Positions 44,135 to 52,969 of a DNA stretch of 64,000 nucleotides are shown piece after piece (position 1 is the stretch's first letter; the number at the start of each line of letters is the position of its first letter). This stretch comes from an uncultured Robinsoniella sp. GTDB lineage: Bacteria > Bacillota > Clostridia > Lachnospirales > Lachnospiraceae. Made by a program: the position numbers and the translations under genes. The DNA is taken from assembly GCA_900539655.1 (NCBI GenBank), contig UQCR01000023.1:1-64000 (forward strand). Direction: 5' to 3'. The notes below the pieces were generated by a model. It did no database searches, was not told the DNA's origin, and saw only the letters and a program-made list of their open reading frames with translations.

Positions 44135-45286
44135 TTACTCAATTACTACATTGCTTTCATAATTTTTCGGTACGATACATACCCAGGTCTTGCCCTGGTT
44201 TAATACGATTTCTTTCCCGGATGCGTCGTAATATTTTGCAGGACCCCATTCGTCATCTTTCTTCCAGGTTCCTTTCTGATAAGTGCCGTTGGAGAATACA
44301 ATTGCGTTTCCACCTGATTTTGTGTCTATGTTCAAATAACCGTTATCATCATAATTTTCTACCTGAGAATATTGGAAAATTACGTTTTTAAATGCCAGCT
44401 GCTCATCGGTAAGCTGATCGATCTGTTCTTTTTTGTACTGGGAACGATAGTAAAGTTTGTCTTCTGTGTTGTAATCAAACCACGGCTTGTTAATCTGGTA
44501 AGCCGGTTCCATATGCTTAGCGGAACCATCTGAATAGGTGAGCTCTTCTCCGTCTTTTGCAAAGCTGTAATGACCGGTATAGTCATCTGCTAATTCGGTG
44601 CTGTAACCCTTGTTTTCAATCGCCTTATTAATACCTTCCTCGCTTATATATACATTGTGTGGGGAGGGCCTGTCTGAAGAACGGTAGAAAATATCTTCTC
44701 CTGCATATCCTTTCAGCTTGCCTGCTTGTTCCTGATACTCCAGTCCGCTTATGTTATTTACCCGGTCTGAATTTAATAAATCAAATGCGTAAACAGCCTG
44801 TCCGAAGTGGGTATAAATCGCATCAAATTCCAGGGCATACCGTACATAATAGTCACGGCAGCTTCTTACGGAACCGATTTTTTCCATATCCTTGTAATCT
44901 TCAAAAATACCCATGAGACGGGTTAATCCGCCTTCTACCGGTGCTTCGTATACGATGCCTGCACGGGCAATACCTGCCTGGGGGCAGGCGTCTATGATAT
45001 TATTCAGCATAATCGCAATCGGACGCTTATATGCAAGATTGACATCGGTTAATGCTCCTGTCAGATAGCTGTGCACCTGCCCCTGGGCATTTGGTGTCTC
45101 ACGTTTGGAACCCTGATCCTCCGTATTGTTAACGGTAAAAGAACCGGTCTCCAGTTCAGAATTTGTCTCCAGAGCAGCGGCTGTGTCATTTTGTGCTGTC
45201 TGTGCTTCTGTCTCTCCTTTTTTCTGGCAGGCGGTAAAAGTAACTGCTGTCAAAGTCAATAATGCAAGTACTGTTAATTTTTTCAT
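44135..45286 (-). CDS. DUF3048 lipoprotein (YerB-like)
   Basis: The 383 residues begin with a lipoprotein signal (MKKLTVLALLTLTAVTFTAC; cysteine at residue 20), then a Glu/Thr-rich linker. Two domains follow: an N-terminal DUF3048 part (about 70-215; AYKRPIAIMLNNIIDACPQAGIA, read as RPIAIMLNN and PQAGIA) and a C-terminal part with VIFQYSQV and QGKTWVCIVP. It is anchored outside the membrane and needs LspA for maturation. Function unknown. AGGAC lies before ATG 45286. Confidence 0.92.
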   Translation of the reverse strand: MKKLTVLALLTLTAVTFTACQKKGETEAQTAQNDTAAALETNSELETGSFTVNNTEDQGSKRETPNAQGQVHSYLTGALTDVNLAYKRPIAIMLNNIIDACPQAGIARAGIVYEAPVEGGLTRLMGIFEDYKDMEKIGSVRSCRDYYVRYALEFDAIYTHFGQAVYAFDLLNSDRVNNISGLEYQEQAGKLKGYAGEDIFYRSSDRPSPHNVYISEEGINKAIENKGYSTELADDYTGHYSFAKDGEELTYSDGSAKHMEPAYQINKPWFDYNTEDKLYYRSQYKKEQIDQLTDEQLAFKNVIFQYSQVENYDDNGYLNIDTKSGGNAIVFSNGTYQKGTWKKDDEWGPAKYYDASGKEIVLNQGKTWVCIVPKNYESNVVIE

Positions 45287-45301
45287 AGTTTTCGTCCTTC
45301 T

Positions 45302-45799
45302 TTATCTGTTTATTTTCAGCGCATTTAATATTTCTTCCTGCTTGGTTTCCATAACTTTCGCTTCCTCTGGCTCCATATGGTCATATCCCATTAAATGAAG
45401 CATACTGTGCGCTATCAAAAAAGCAAATTCCCTTTCTACAGAATGTCCATAAGCCTGTGCCTGTTCCAGAACCTTTTCTACGGAAATTACAATGTCGCCC
45501 ATTAATAATTCTCCGGTTTCCGGATTAAAGCATTCCGCCCATGCATCTTCCAAATATTCAAAATCTGCAGGCTTATCGTATTCCAGCATAGGAAAAGACA
45601 ACACATCGGTTGCCCTGTCGATTTCGCGGTATTCATAATTCATGACTCTGATCTCTTCATTAGAAGTTAGAGTAAGGTTTATTTCAGCTTCATAGGGACA
45701 CTTCTCGTGGTCCAAAGCTTCTTCCATTACTTTTTCAGCCATTGCCCGGTAATCAAAAGAAAAGGGGATTTGGCATTCTTCTTCATACTGTATTGTCAT
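45302..45799 (-). CDS. ybeY: Endoribonuclease YbeY
   Basis: YbeY is a zinc-dependent endoribonuclease for 16S rRNA 3' end maturation and ribosome quality control. The 165 residues include the metal motif AHSMLHLMGYDH (HxxxHxxxxxH) and LSFPMLEYD. It follows phoH by 38 bases, as in most bacteria, where ybeY and phoH are functionally linked. AAAGGACG precedes ATG 45799. Confidence 0.96.
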   Translation of the reverse strand: MTIQYEEECQIPFSFDYRAMAEKVMEEALDHEKCPYEAEINLTLTSNEEIRVMNYEYREIDRATDVLSFPMLEYDKPADFEYLEDAWAECFNPETGELLMGDIVISVEKVLEQAQAYGHSVEREFAFLIAHSMLHLMGYDHMEPEEAKVMETKQEEILNALKINR

Positions 45800-45837
45800 G
45801 TTGTGGCGTCCTTTCTGGTTCCTATCGTATTTTGCAT

Positions 45838-46836
45838 TTAGCTTCTCGGCCGGCGGACTTTTGCCGATTCCCTGGGCTTTGATTTCTTCTCATATTCATC
45901 ATATGCCTGTACAATTTTCTGCACCAACGGATGTCTTACAACATCCTTGCTGGTTAACGTACAAAAGGAAATGTCTTCTACTTTCTTTAAGACCTGAACG
46001 GCAACATCCAGACCTGATTTTGTAGTAGAGGGCAGATCTTTTTGTGTTAAATCCCCGGTAACAATTACTTTTGATCCAAAACCAATTCTGGTAAGGAACA
46101 TTTTCATCTGTGCAGGCGTGGTATTCTGGGCTTCGTCCAGAATAATATAGGCATTGTCCAGGGTTCGCCCCCTCATATATGCCAGCGGTGCAACCTCGAT
46201 CAGTCCTTTTTCCATGTTCTTCTGGAAGCTGTCCGGTCCCATAATCTGGTACAGGGCATCATACAGCGGACGCAGATACGGATCGACCTTACTTTGCAGG
46301 TCCCCTGGCAGAAAGCCAAGCTTCTCGCCTGCTTCAATGGCAGGCCGGGTCAGAATAATGCGGCTAACTTCATCATTTTTAAATGCATTGATTGCCATTG
46401 CCATCGCAAGATAAGTTTTACCCGTACCGGCAGGCCCGATTCCGAATACAATCATCTTTTCACGTATGGCATCCACATATTTTTTCTGACCCAATGTCTT
46501 TGGCTTGATTTGTTTACCGCTGATGGTATTGCAGATGCAGTCTCTGTCGATTTCAACAATTGCGGACTCTTTATCTTCAAAAGATAAGGCAATGGTATAA
46601 TCTACATTCTGTTCGCTGATTATATTGCCCTTTTTCGATAATTCCACCAGCTGTAAAATAATGTTCTTTGCCTTCAGGGCGGCGGCTTCGCTGCCGAGAA
46701 TCTTTAATGCGCCCTCCCTGGAGATTATCGTTACGTTCAGTGTTTTTTCGATTTTCTTAATATGCTGGTCAAACTGGCCGAACACATTCTTCTCATGTTC
46801 CATGGGAACAGAGGTTATGATTTCAACGATGCTCAT
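45838..46836 (-). CDS. PhoH family ATPase
   Basis: A 332-residue protein with an N-terminal KH-like part (about 20-90) and a P-loop domain with GPAGTGKTYLAMA (residues about 134-146), RPAIEAGEKLGFLPGD and Walker B IILDEAQN. PhoH/PhoL proteins bind nucleotides and probably act in RNA metabolism with YbeY. It overlaps yqfD by 4 bases (ATGA), so the two are translationally coupled. Confidence 0.94.
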   Translation of the reverse strand: MSIVEIITSVPMEHEKNVFGQFDQHIKKIEKTLNVTIISREGALKILGSEAAALKAKNIILQLVELSKKGNIISEQNVDYTIALSFEDKESAIVEIDRDCICNTISGKQIKPKTLGQKKYVDAIREKMIVFGIGPAGTGKTYLAMAMAINAFKNDEVSRIILTRPAIEAGEKLGFLPGDLQSKVDPYLRPLYDALYQIMGPDSFQKNMEKGLIEVAPLAYMRGRTLDNAYIILDEAQNTTPAQMKMFLTRIGFGSKVIVTGDLTQKDLPSTTKSGLDVAVQVLKKVEDISFCTLTSKDVVRHPLVQKIVQAYDEYEKKSKPRESAKVRRPRS

Positions 46837-48062
46837 TCACTTATAGTTCCTTCCTGTGGAGAAGTAATGATTTCTGTTGGGACTCTTTTGCCTGCTTTCC
46901 CAATCAAAATTAATTCTCCTTCTGCTTTACAGGTTTTCTCACCTACGTCTATTTTAACATTATTTTCAAATATTTGAACCCCTTTTTCCTGAATTTTTTC
47001 AATAAATTTATTAAGAGTTTCTGTTGCTTTGTTTATGGCCTCTTCTTTACTGTATTTTTTGTCTGCAATCCGGTACTCTTTTACCACAGATTTGCCAAAG
47101 CTGAAAGGCAGATAAAAGTCTTGTGTCAGCATTGCCTGGTATTCCTGGGTTACGGTATCGGACTTCTCAAAATTCGAGGATGGGTGGCTGATTCCAATAA
47201 TATCCTGAAATATTTTCAGATAAACTCCTTCTTTTTCCAGCCCGGTATACTGCTTCTTTTTATAACTCAGGGGAAATTCATTTACATAGTGATAACTGGT
47301 TTTTACATAAATATCGGCATCTGAGGGAACATAACGCACATTGCTGACCTCTCCGCTGTCATTTAAGATTTCCAGCTTTCCAAGTACCAGGATATCACCT
47401 TCCTTAATCTCATCCCCGACTTTAACCTGAGGAGAACCTGCTCTCGTAATCATTTTGACAATAGTACCGTTTACATTGGATATAATATCGCTGTCATCGT
47501 ATTCTTTTTCTTCCTCCAGTTCCAGATCGGTATTTTCCTGTACATCGATAAACAGGCGGGTACCTTTAATTCTCACCGAAACCCAGATAAAGTCGGAAAA
47601 TTGCCGCCTTAGCGCCGCGGCAAGTTCTTTACAGTCTATGCCGGATTTTTTTGCTCCATGGCCGGCACCGTTCTCATTGAGGTACTCTAAAATGACTTCC
47701 CTTGTCTCTGAGTAATTCCCCTCAATACGGATATCCCAGATAAAACAGGAAAGCAAAAACAACATCGCCAGGCAGACGAGAAAGCCTGCCAGAAATAACT
47801 TCCTTTTTTTGTGGCGATGCAGGAAAAAGGGAAGTCCGTAACGTTTTTTTATTGTTATTTTTGTGCCTGTTTTGCGGACCAGAGGCCGTATCTGACGGAA
47901 ATCCTTAATGGTCATATTCACTTCGTAACAGGTATCGGCAGGTAGTAAATTCCATAAGTAAATATAGTGGTTGGCACAGAGGTTTAAAAACCGTTCATAG
48001 GAATTTCCCTGTACCCGGACTCTAACATAGCCCTTTATGAACTGCAACAGCCTTTTTATCAA
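46833..48062 (-). CDS. yqfD: Sporulation protein YqfD (SpoIV-type membrane protein)
   Basis: The 409 residues comprise a cytoplasmic N-terminus (VRVQGNSYERFLNLCANHYIY, i.e. a YqfD-type GxxxERFLNL motif), one transmembrane helix (about 89-109) and a large extracellular domain with IDCKELAAALRRQF. In Bacillus yqfD is expressed in the mother cell under sigma-E and is needed for sporulation. The start is TTG 48062, with GGAGG 8 bases upstream. The order yqfC-yqfD-phoH-ybeY matches Bacillus. Confidence 0.93.
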   Translation of the reverse strand: MIKRLLQFIKGYVRVRVQGNSYERFLNLCANHYIYLWNLLPADTCYEVNMTIKDFRQIRPLVRKTGTKITIKKRYGLPFFLHRHKKRKLFLAGFLVCLAMLFLLSCFIWDIRIEGNYSETREVILEYLNENGAGHGAKKSGIDCKELAAALRRQFSDFIWVSVRIKGTRLFIDVQENTDLELEEEKEYDDSDIISNVNGTIVKMITRAGSPQVKVGDEIKEGDILVLGKLEILNDSGEVSNVRYVPSDADIYVKTSYHYVNEFPLSYKKKQYTGLEKEGVYLKIFQDIIGISHPSSNFEKSDTVTQEYQAMLTQDFYLPFSFGKSVVKEYRIADKKYSKEEAINKATETLNKFIEKIQEKGVQIFENNVKIDVGEKTCKAEGELILIGKAGKRVPTEIITSPQEGTISE

Positions 48063-48079
48063 ACAGAGCCCCTCCTGGT

Positions 48080-48355
48080 TTATAAATAGTTTATCTGTTC
48101 GATATGTCCTCTCACTTTCAGTTCATCGCTGGTATAATACATAATCACCAGATGTTTCCCCAGAATCTCCAATTTACAGGTTTTTGTGGCTAACATCAGC
48201 CTGCTATCCGTATATTCAATGATACCTCTATAATTTTCGATAAAGGCTTCCTCTTGTCCTGTAAGTGATACCAGTACTGCTCCAAGAGTCAGGTCATCCG
48301 GTATTTCCATTGCCTGGGTCATCTTATAATACAACGGCTTTTTCTTCGAACTCAT
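48080..48355 (-). CDS. yqfC: YabP/YqfC family sporulation protein
   Basis: This 91-residue protein has the compact beta-rich YabP/YqfC domain (LTLGAVLVSLTGQEEAFIEN, then RGIIEYTDSRLML). It pairs with YqfD 17 bases downstream, the conserved arrangement of spore formers. The ribosome binding site is poor (AAGG about 12 bases away). A weak sigma-E-type promoter may lie at 48381-48409. Confidence 0.92.
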   Translation of the reverse strand: MSSKKKPLYYKMTQAMEIPDDLTLGAVLVSLTGQEEAFIENYRGIIEYTDSRLMLATKTCKLEILGKHLVIMYYTSDELKVRGHIEQINYL

Positions 48356-48380
48356 ATACTATTTTTGCCTTTTATTACAC

Positions 48381-48409
48381 AATATATGAGAGAATTATTT
48401 ACTTATACC
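48381..48409 (-). promoter_or_regulatory. Possible sigma-E-type promoter for yqfC
   Basis: On the - strand GGTATAAG (48409-48402), a 13-base spacer and CATATATT (48388-48381) lie 25 bases before the yqfC ATG. The -10 agrees in 6 of 8 positions with sigma-E, the -35 only in its ATA core. Yqf genes are sigma-E-controlled in Bacillus. Confidence 0.3.
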
Positions 48410-48956
48410 TGCCAAAAAAAATCATTCCGAACCAGGTTACGGTAGTATTGTCATAAAAGAAATCGATCTGACATTTTTCGGCGGATTCTGTTACCAGAAT
48501 GCCATAGCTTTCTATACAGGGAAACATCTGTTTTGGATGGCGGCAGGGTGAATCCGGATAGGTGCAGTGTTCACAGATATGGCAGGATTCACTGGAAAGA
48601 GCCATACATTCCTCACCCAGGAAGCTTTGGATATCCTTAAGCAGCCCCCTTGTGACTTTCTCATGTTCTTTTCTTGTAGCCAGGGTTTCCTCCAGAATAG
48701 CCGTATCACTGACCTCAGCCAGAGTGGTAAATAAAAGTGCTTTTTTATAATTCAGGCATTTCCTGCGGCATTCAGATACACTGCCCACAGCCGGAGGGCA
48801 GGACCAGGTAGTACCGTAACACTCGCACTCCAGTTGGCATATCTGCCTGACATTTTCAGAAAAAACCAGTTCTTTCGTGTCTAAAAAACCATACTGGCAG
48901 ATGGGGTAGGAAGCAATCAGGGCCTCCAGGTTTTCTAAGTTACTGTTCTCTTTCAT
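48399..48956 (-). CDS. DUF2284 cysteine-rich metal-binding protein
   Basis: The 185 residues contain CQYGFLDTKELVF near the start, CECYGTTWSCPPAVG, then CHICEHCTYPDSPCRHP, the DUF2284 pattern likely to bind an iron-sulfur cluster or another metal. The function is unknown. It overlaps the end of luxC by 17 bases and has GGAG before ATG 48956, so it is the last gene of the DUF4003-luxE-luxC-DUF2284 cassette. A redox partner for the acyl reductase is conceivable but unproven. Confidence 0.88.
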   Translation of the reverse strand: MKENSNLENLEALIASYPICQYGFLDTKELVFSENVRQICQLECECYGTTWSCPPAVGSVSECRRKCLNYKKALLFTTLAEVSDTAILEETLATRKEHEKVTRGLLKDIQSFLGEECMALSSESCHICEHCTYPDSPCRHPKQMFPCIESYGILVTESAEKCQIDFFYDNTTVTWFGMIFFGRYK

Positions 48957-50214
48957 GTTTCTCTTCTCCTGATAATTCGTATATTTCTTCCACGAGCCTT
49001 ACATACTGCTGCAGTGAAAATCTTCCGTCATGAGTCATTCCAAGCTGCTTTTTTGACATTTCACCGATGCCTGTGATCTTAGTCAGGCCTGTACGGGACA
49101 GTTTTTGAATCAAAGAAGTACTAAAAGGATAGATACCGGCTGTCTGCAGATAAAGTTTGGACTTGTGCAGGGCGGCACCTATTCTCTCCGGCTTCAGTGG
49201 TTTTACCCAGACATTTCCATAGAGCATGGATAATTCCAGATCAGAATCCCGTTTGCAGATAACGCTGCTTCTCTGGTTCTGGTAAATGATTTCTTTTTGA
49301 TCTGTATTTTCCAGACGTCTGGTGAGGGCTTCTAAGGTCAGTTTCCCCTGGAGATAATCCGGAAGCATATACTCTTTTTCAATTTCGCCCAATATTTTTG
49401 CAAAGCGTTTTCCAAAAGCGGCAATGTCTTCAAAATTGTCCGTATCCAGATATATTCCCTGGCAGGAATTACAGAGCAGCTGGTTTGTCTCAAACAGGTG
49501 GTGTGCCAGCTTTAAAAGCAGGGAATCGGGTATGTTCATATCCTGTATGTAACAGAAACTGAGTTTGTGCCCCCATTCCACAATCTCAGCATTTACCGGG
49601 GCATTCTTTCTCACCGCCTCAATTGCATCATCCGATCCCCATACGACAATGGTATTTGCTAAGTGCATCAGCTTTTGAACGGTTACAAGATCGGAGGACG
49701 GCGTGTCAAATACATAGATGTATTCTTTTAACCGGGGTTCATATTCCATGAGTTTTTGCAGCAGGAAGACGGAAAGCCCGTGATCTGCAGAGGGAAGTTT
49801 CAGAATGTTAATATTCCCTGTAAGCAGGCCTTCCAGAACACTGTATGCAGGCAGGATATCCATATTCCCAGCCGCTATATGAAAAAGCACTCCTTTAGGC
49901 AGGATCATTATACTATTATCCTGCTTCATGGAATCCAGCTCCCGTGAGGTTCTTTTTCCTAATGCATCCTTTTGAAATGTTTCTACCAGTGCCTGTATCT
50001 CTGTCCTGGAAAGTTCCTCATGTTCTAAAAATGGTGCAAATTCCATATCTAAATTTCCGTTTAAAAAGTCATCTGCAAAGCGTCCGGATGCATCCAGTAC
50101 AGTCTGACGGTCAAGGGATTTATTGGATATGGTATCCACGATCTGTTTGGAAACCAGTTGTATTGCCTTTTCTGTTTCTGTATTGCTCCATAGATTGCCA
50201 TTTATCAGCAGCAT
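48940..50214 (-). CDS. LuxC-family acyl-CoA/acyl-protein reductase
   Basis: About 424 residues related to LuxC, the reductase of bacterial fatty acid reductase complexes, which turns an acyl thioester into a long-chain aldehyde with NADPH. The N-terminal half holds GVLFHIAAGNMDILPAYSVLEGLLTGN (nucleotide-binding part, seen as HIAAGNMDILPAYS). The likely active-site cysteine is Cys248 in NQLLCNSCQG. ATG 50214 shares one base with the luxE stop (TAATG) and has GGAGGAG upstream, indicating tight coupling. No luxA, luxB or luxD is present. Confidence 0.85.
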   Translation of the reverse strand: MLLINGNLWSNTETEKAIQLVSKQIVDTISNKSLDRQTVLDASGRFADDFLNGNLDMEFAPFLEHEELSRTEIQALVETFQKDALGKRTSRELDSMKQDNSIMILPKGVLFHIAAGNMDILPAYSVLEGLLTGNINILKLPSADHGLSVFLLQKLMEYEPRLKEYIYVFDTPSSDLVTVQKLMHLANTIVVWGSDDAIEAVRKNAPVNAEIVEWGHKLSFCYIQDMNIPDSLLLKLAHHLFETNQLLCNSCQGIYLDTDNFEDIAAFGKRFAKILGEIEKEYMLPDYLQGKLTLEALTRRLENTDQKEIIYQNQRSSVICKRDSDLELSMLYGNVWVKPLKPERIGAALHKSKLYLQTAGIYPFSTSLIQKLSRTGLTKITGIGEMSKKQLGMTHDGRFSLQQYVRLVEEIYELSGEEKHEREQ

Positions 50215-51329
50215 TAAACTCCTCCTTCCAGTATTTCTTTGGCACCGGCTGAACATGTCTTTACATCCTGTACACCCACTCGTCCCAGTATTTCCAGATA
50301 ATCACCCGGATTGCCGCAGCCGCATTCTTCATGGGAATGAATGCACCCCAGGTCATCTGTCACAATACTCATAATGGGAATGCTGGAATGTACGGGGGTC
50401 ATCAGATTAATCAATCCGGTTTCTCCCTTATCCAGAGGTTCCAGGGTCTTCACATCACGGATTACCACACGGGCGTAAGAAGGAATGTGGAAATGATGGT
50501 TTTTGCAGGTACAATATAGAACAGGGTGTTCGGCTGCACCAAAAAATTCATGTATATTCTCCTGCCCAATCCCCAGCGTTTGTTTAGCCAAAGCGTAAAG
50601 TTCATCTTTGGAAATTTCCTGGCTTGAAAATTGTTTCCACCCACCGCCAAGAAGGATCTTAGATCCTTTTGGAAGGCAGCAGCTGAGATTAGCTTCCTGC
50701 ATTTTTTCCAGTAAAAAATAAAGGTAGGATGGAAATCCAATAATGCGGACGGCAGTCTTTTTTTGAGCCAAATCCATAGTTCTTTTTAACAATGCTTCCA
50801 GATTCAGCTGGTATTTTCCATTTTTATATGTCAGAGCATACCTTCTTGAAACAGGCAGAGCATACAGTGAAGACAAAGTGGCAGTTTTGGAAATGACTGT
50901 TTTATTTTCACGTGTTGGCTGATATCCCAGCATAATATAGTGAGTTGGTTTCATGGAAAACAGCCTGTGTATTTTCCCCAGACGGATTGCCATACCGGCA
51001 AGGAGTAAAATCTCTAAAGGAGAGTAACTGATATTACTTACTTTTCCGCTTGTACCCGATGAAGTGACTTCTACAAAGGAAGAATGCTCAACGGATATAT
51101 CATTTCTTTTCAGATATGAAGTAGGGATTACAGGTATATTGTACAGGTCTTCTTCGGATTTTAGCTGCTCCGGGTTAAAATTATATAACTTGCATATGTC
51201 CCGGTACTGGTTTGAATTCTGATAGAAATCCCTGCAGGCTGCCTTCATCGCATGGAAAAAGTTATCCCGGTTTTGCTGGTGATCGTAGGGGTTCCTGGAT
51301 CTGAATAATTTTCGTATATATCTATCCAT
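50214..51329 (-). CDS. LuxE-family acyl-protein synthetase
   Basis: A 371-residue adenylating enzyme of the LuxE/PaaK group. The nucleotide motif TSSGTSGK (89-96) and GGGWK, HEFFGAAEHPVLY and YARVVIRD are present. In Vibrio LuxE the fatty acyl group moves to a cysteine close to the C-terminus; here Cys359 lies 12 residues from the end in VKTCSAGAKE. It would activate a free fatty acid and pass it to the LuxC-like partner. GGGAG precedes ATG 51329. It lies 23 bases after the DUF4003 gene. Confidence 0.85.
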   Translation of the reverse strand: MDRYIRKLFRSRNPYDHQQNRDNFFHAMKAACRDFYQNSNQYRDICKLYNFNPEQLKSEEDLYNIPVIPTSYLKRNDISVEHSSFVEVTSSGTSGKVSNISYSPLEILLLAGMAIRLGKIHRLFSMKPTHYIMLGYQPTRENKTVISKTATLSSLYALPVSRRYALTYKNGKYQLNLEALLKRTMDLAQKKTAVRIIGFPSYLYFLLEKMQEANLSCCLPKGSKILLGGGWKQFSSQEISKDELYALAKQTLGIGQENIHEFFGAAEHPVLYCTCKNHHFHIPSYARVVIRDVKTLEPLDKGETGLINLMTPVHSSIPIMSIVTDDLGCIHSHEECGCGNPGDYLEILGRVGVQDVKTCSAGAKEILEGGV

Positions 51330-51352
51330 AACGTTTCTCCCTTACGGTCCGG

Positions 51353-52345
51353 TCAGGACGATGAGCTGGAAGCAGATGCTGCTGCTGCACTGGTGGCAGC
51401 AACGGAAGCACAGATTGCTGCCTGCTGTGCAATCACAAGGGATACCACTCCATTGAGAGCGGCTGTCTTCATAGGCTGAAGCTGTGGCATATAATCACAC
51501 ATGGTCAGTACGCCTGCATACATCAGGCGTTGTCTTGCACCAATGCCAAATGCTCCGAAGCCTTTCTGGGAATGAAGATAATCGTCCACATCCATGATAT
51601 CCTGTGCCAGTGTTTTTACATCCGTATCTAAAAGTGCCAGTACCCCCAGTGTCGCCAGTTCGTAGCTTGTTCCGTATTTATGGCCATTGGATTTCAGATA
51701 TTCAAATAATGCCATTGCTTTTTCACACTTCTGCTCTGCTGCCCCTTCACCCAATGAAAGGATATGGCTTAGGGACTGTACAGCATTTCCCGAAAAGAAG
51801 TAAGGTTTTAGCAGCGTATAGCATCGTTCCATCTCCTGCTCGATATAGACATCATCCAGTTCAGAGAGGGCTAGCAGGGCGGCAAATGAGCTGTCCTCAC
51901 CGGATGTGAGAAAAGGATGTGTTTCCTTCATACGGTTGTAAATTGTTCTGGTCCTTTGGGTAATTCGCTCGTATTGTCCGGGTTCTGCCATATCCGAGAT
52001 TACAGATGCTGCTACCGTCAGGTATTCTGATCCCCAGAAAACTTCTTTTAACTTTCCGTAAATATCAAGCATTTGGTTTAGTTTATATTCCGGACTGGGA
52101 GAAAGGGAAAGGGTTGCCACCGTTGCCATTTTCGATATTCCCCGGAAGTTTGAGAAAATGCCGGTTTTTTCTTTCAGGAGATCCCGGCAGTCTTTCATCA
52201 CACCTGCGTCTGCCTGTACGCCTTTGATCGTAAATAAGCTTGCACAAAGCGGATATATGTAATAGCTTTCCCAGCCGAATGCATTTTTTATAATATCTCT
52301 GTTTTCTATAAATAGATGACATCGTTTTTGTAATTCTTCTCTCAT
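51353..52345 (-). CDS. DUF4003 protein with Ala/Ser-rich C-terminus
   Basis: A 330-residue mostly helical soluble protein without signal peptide, matching DUF4003 proteins of Firmicutes (ENRDIIKNAFGWESYYIYPLCASLF, seen as NRDIIKNAFGWE). It ends in a run of small residues (ATSAAAASASSSSS). The function is unknown. It is the first gene of the lux-type cassette and has its own promoter (52404-52432) and AGGAGG before ATG 52345. Confidence 0.85.
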   Translation of the reverse strand: MREELQKRCHLFIENRDIIKNAFGWESYYIYPLCASLFTIKGVQADAGVMKDCRDLLKEKTGIFSNFRGISKMATVATLSLSPSPEYKLNQMLDIYGKLKEVFWGSEYLTVAASVISDMAEPGQYERITQRTRTIYNRMKETHPFLTSGEDSSFAALLALSELDDVYIEQEMERCYTLLKPYFFSGNAVQSLSHILSLGEGAAEQKCEKAMALFEYLKSNGHKYGTSYELATLGVLALLDTDVKTLAQDIMDVDDYLHSQKGFGAFGIGARQRLMYAGVLTMCDYMPQLQPMKTAALNGVVSLVIAQQAAICASVAATSAAAASASSSSS

Positions 52346-52403
52346 ATTTTCGCCTCCTGTATGATTGTATAAATTGTTTGTTTTTTCAGTATGTTCTATC
52401 GCT

Positions 52404-52432
52404 ATTATACATTAGAAAGTCAAGGAAGCCAA
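52404..52432 (-). promoter_or_regulatory. Sigma-A-type promoter for the DUF4003-luxE-luxC-DUF2284 unit
   Basis: On the - strand TTGGCT (52432-52427), a 17-base spacer and a perfect TATAAT (52409-52404) lie directly after the rlmH terminator and 59 bases before the DUF4003 start. Confidence 0.65.
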
Positions 52433-52433
52433 T

Positions 52434-52470
52434 CAAAAAAAGAAGTCTATCACATTCTGGATAAACTTCT
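52434..52470 (-). terminator. Intrinsic terminator after rlmH
   Basis: AGAAGTCTATC (52441-52451) pairs with GATAAACTTCT (52460-52470) with one wobble; on the - strand it is followed by a T7 run (52440-52434). It separates rlmH from the lux-type cassette. Confidence 0.85.
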
Positions 52471-52483
52471 TTCTTACAAACCT

Positions 52484-52963
52484 TTATTTGTGGTAGGGTT
52501 CATTTTGTATAATGCGGTAAGCACGGTAAATCTGCTCTAATAATATAACGCGCATGAGCTGATGAGGAAAGGTCATGTCAGAAAAACTGATCAGGCGGTC
52601 AGCCCTTTTTAGTACACGCTCATCCATGCCAAGTGAACCGCCGATAATAAACATCAGATGGCTGTCACCGCCTATGCCAAGACGGTTAATGTTGTCTGAG
52701 AAGTCCTCAGAAGACATTTTTTTACCCTGAATCGCAAGTGCAAAAACATAAGCATTATCTTTGATGGCTTTTAAGATACGATCGCCTTCTTTTGCTTTAA
52801 TCTGCATCTCTTCTGCTTCACTTGCCCCGTCCGGTGTCTTTTCATCAGCCAATTCCAGAATCTCCAGCTTGCAGTACCTGCTGAGGCGTTTGGCATATTC
52901 TTTAATGGCATCTGTAAAGTATTTTTCTTTTATTTTCCCTACGGTAATTAAAGTTATTCTCAT
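52484..52963 (-). CDS. rlmH: 23S rRNA pseudouridine1915 N3-methyltransferase
   Basis: RlmH methylates pseudouridine 1915 of 23S rRNA. The 159 residues form the SPOUT fold with FIIGGSLGMDERVLKRAD and the C-terminal TFPHQLMRVILLEQIYRAYRI (seen as FPHQLMRVILLEQIYRA). The start ATG 52963 has no strong ribosome binding site and lies 6 bases after the Dabb gene, so it may rely on coupling. Confidence 0.96.
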   Translation of the reverse strand: MRITLITVGKIKEKYFTDAIKEYAKRLSRYCKLEILELADEKTPDGASEAEEMQIKAKEGDRILKAIKDNAYVFALAIQGKKMSSEDFSDNINRLGIGGDSHLMFIIGGSLGMDERVLKRADRLISFSDMTFPHQLMRVILLEQIYRAYRIIQNEPYHK

Positions 52964-52969
52964 TGTAGA

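Noticed and set aside
48940..51329. Bioluminescence (lux) operon
   Set aside because: Only LuxC- and LuxE-like genes are present; luciferase luxA/luxB and thioesterase luxD are absent, so light production is not supported.
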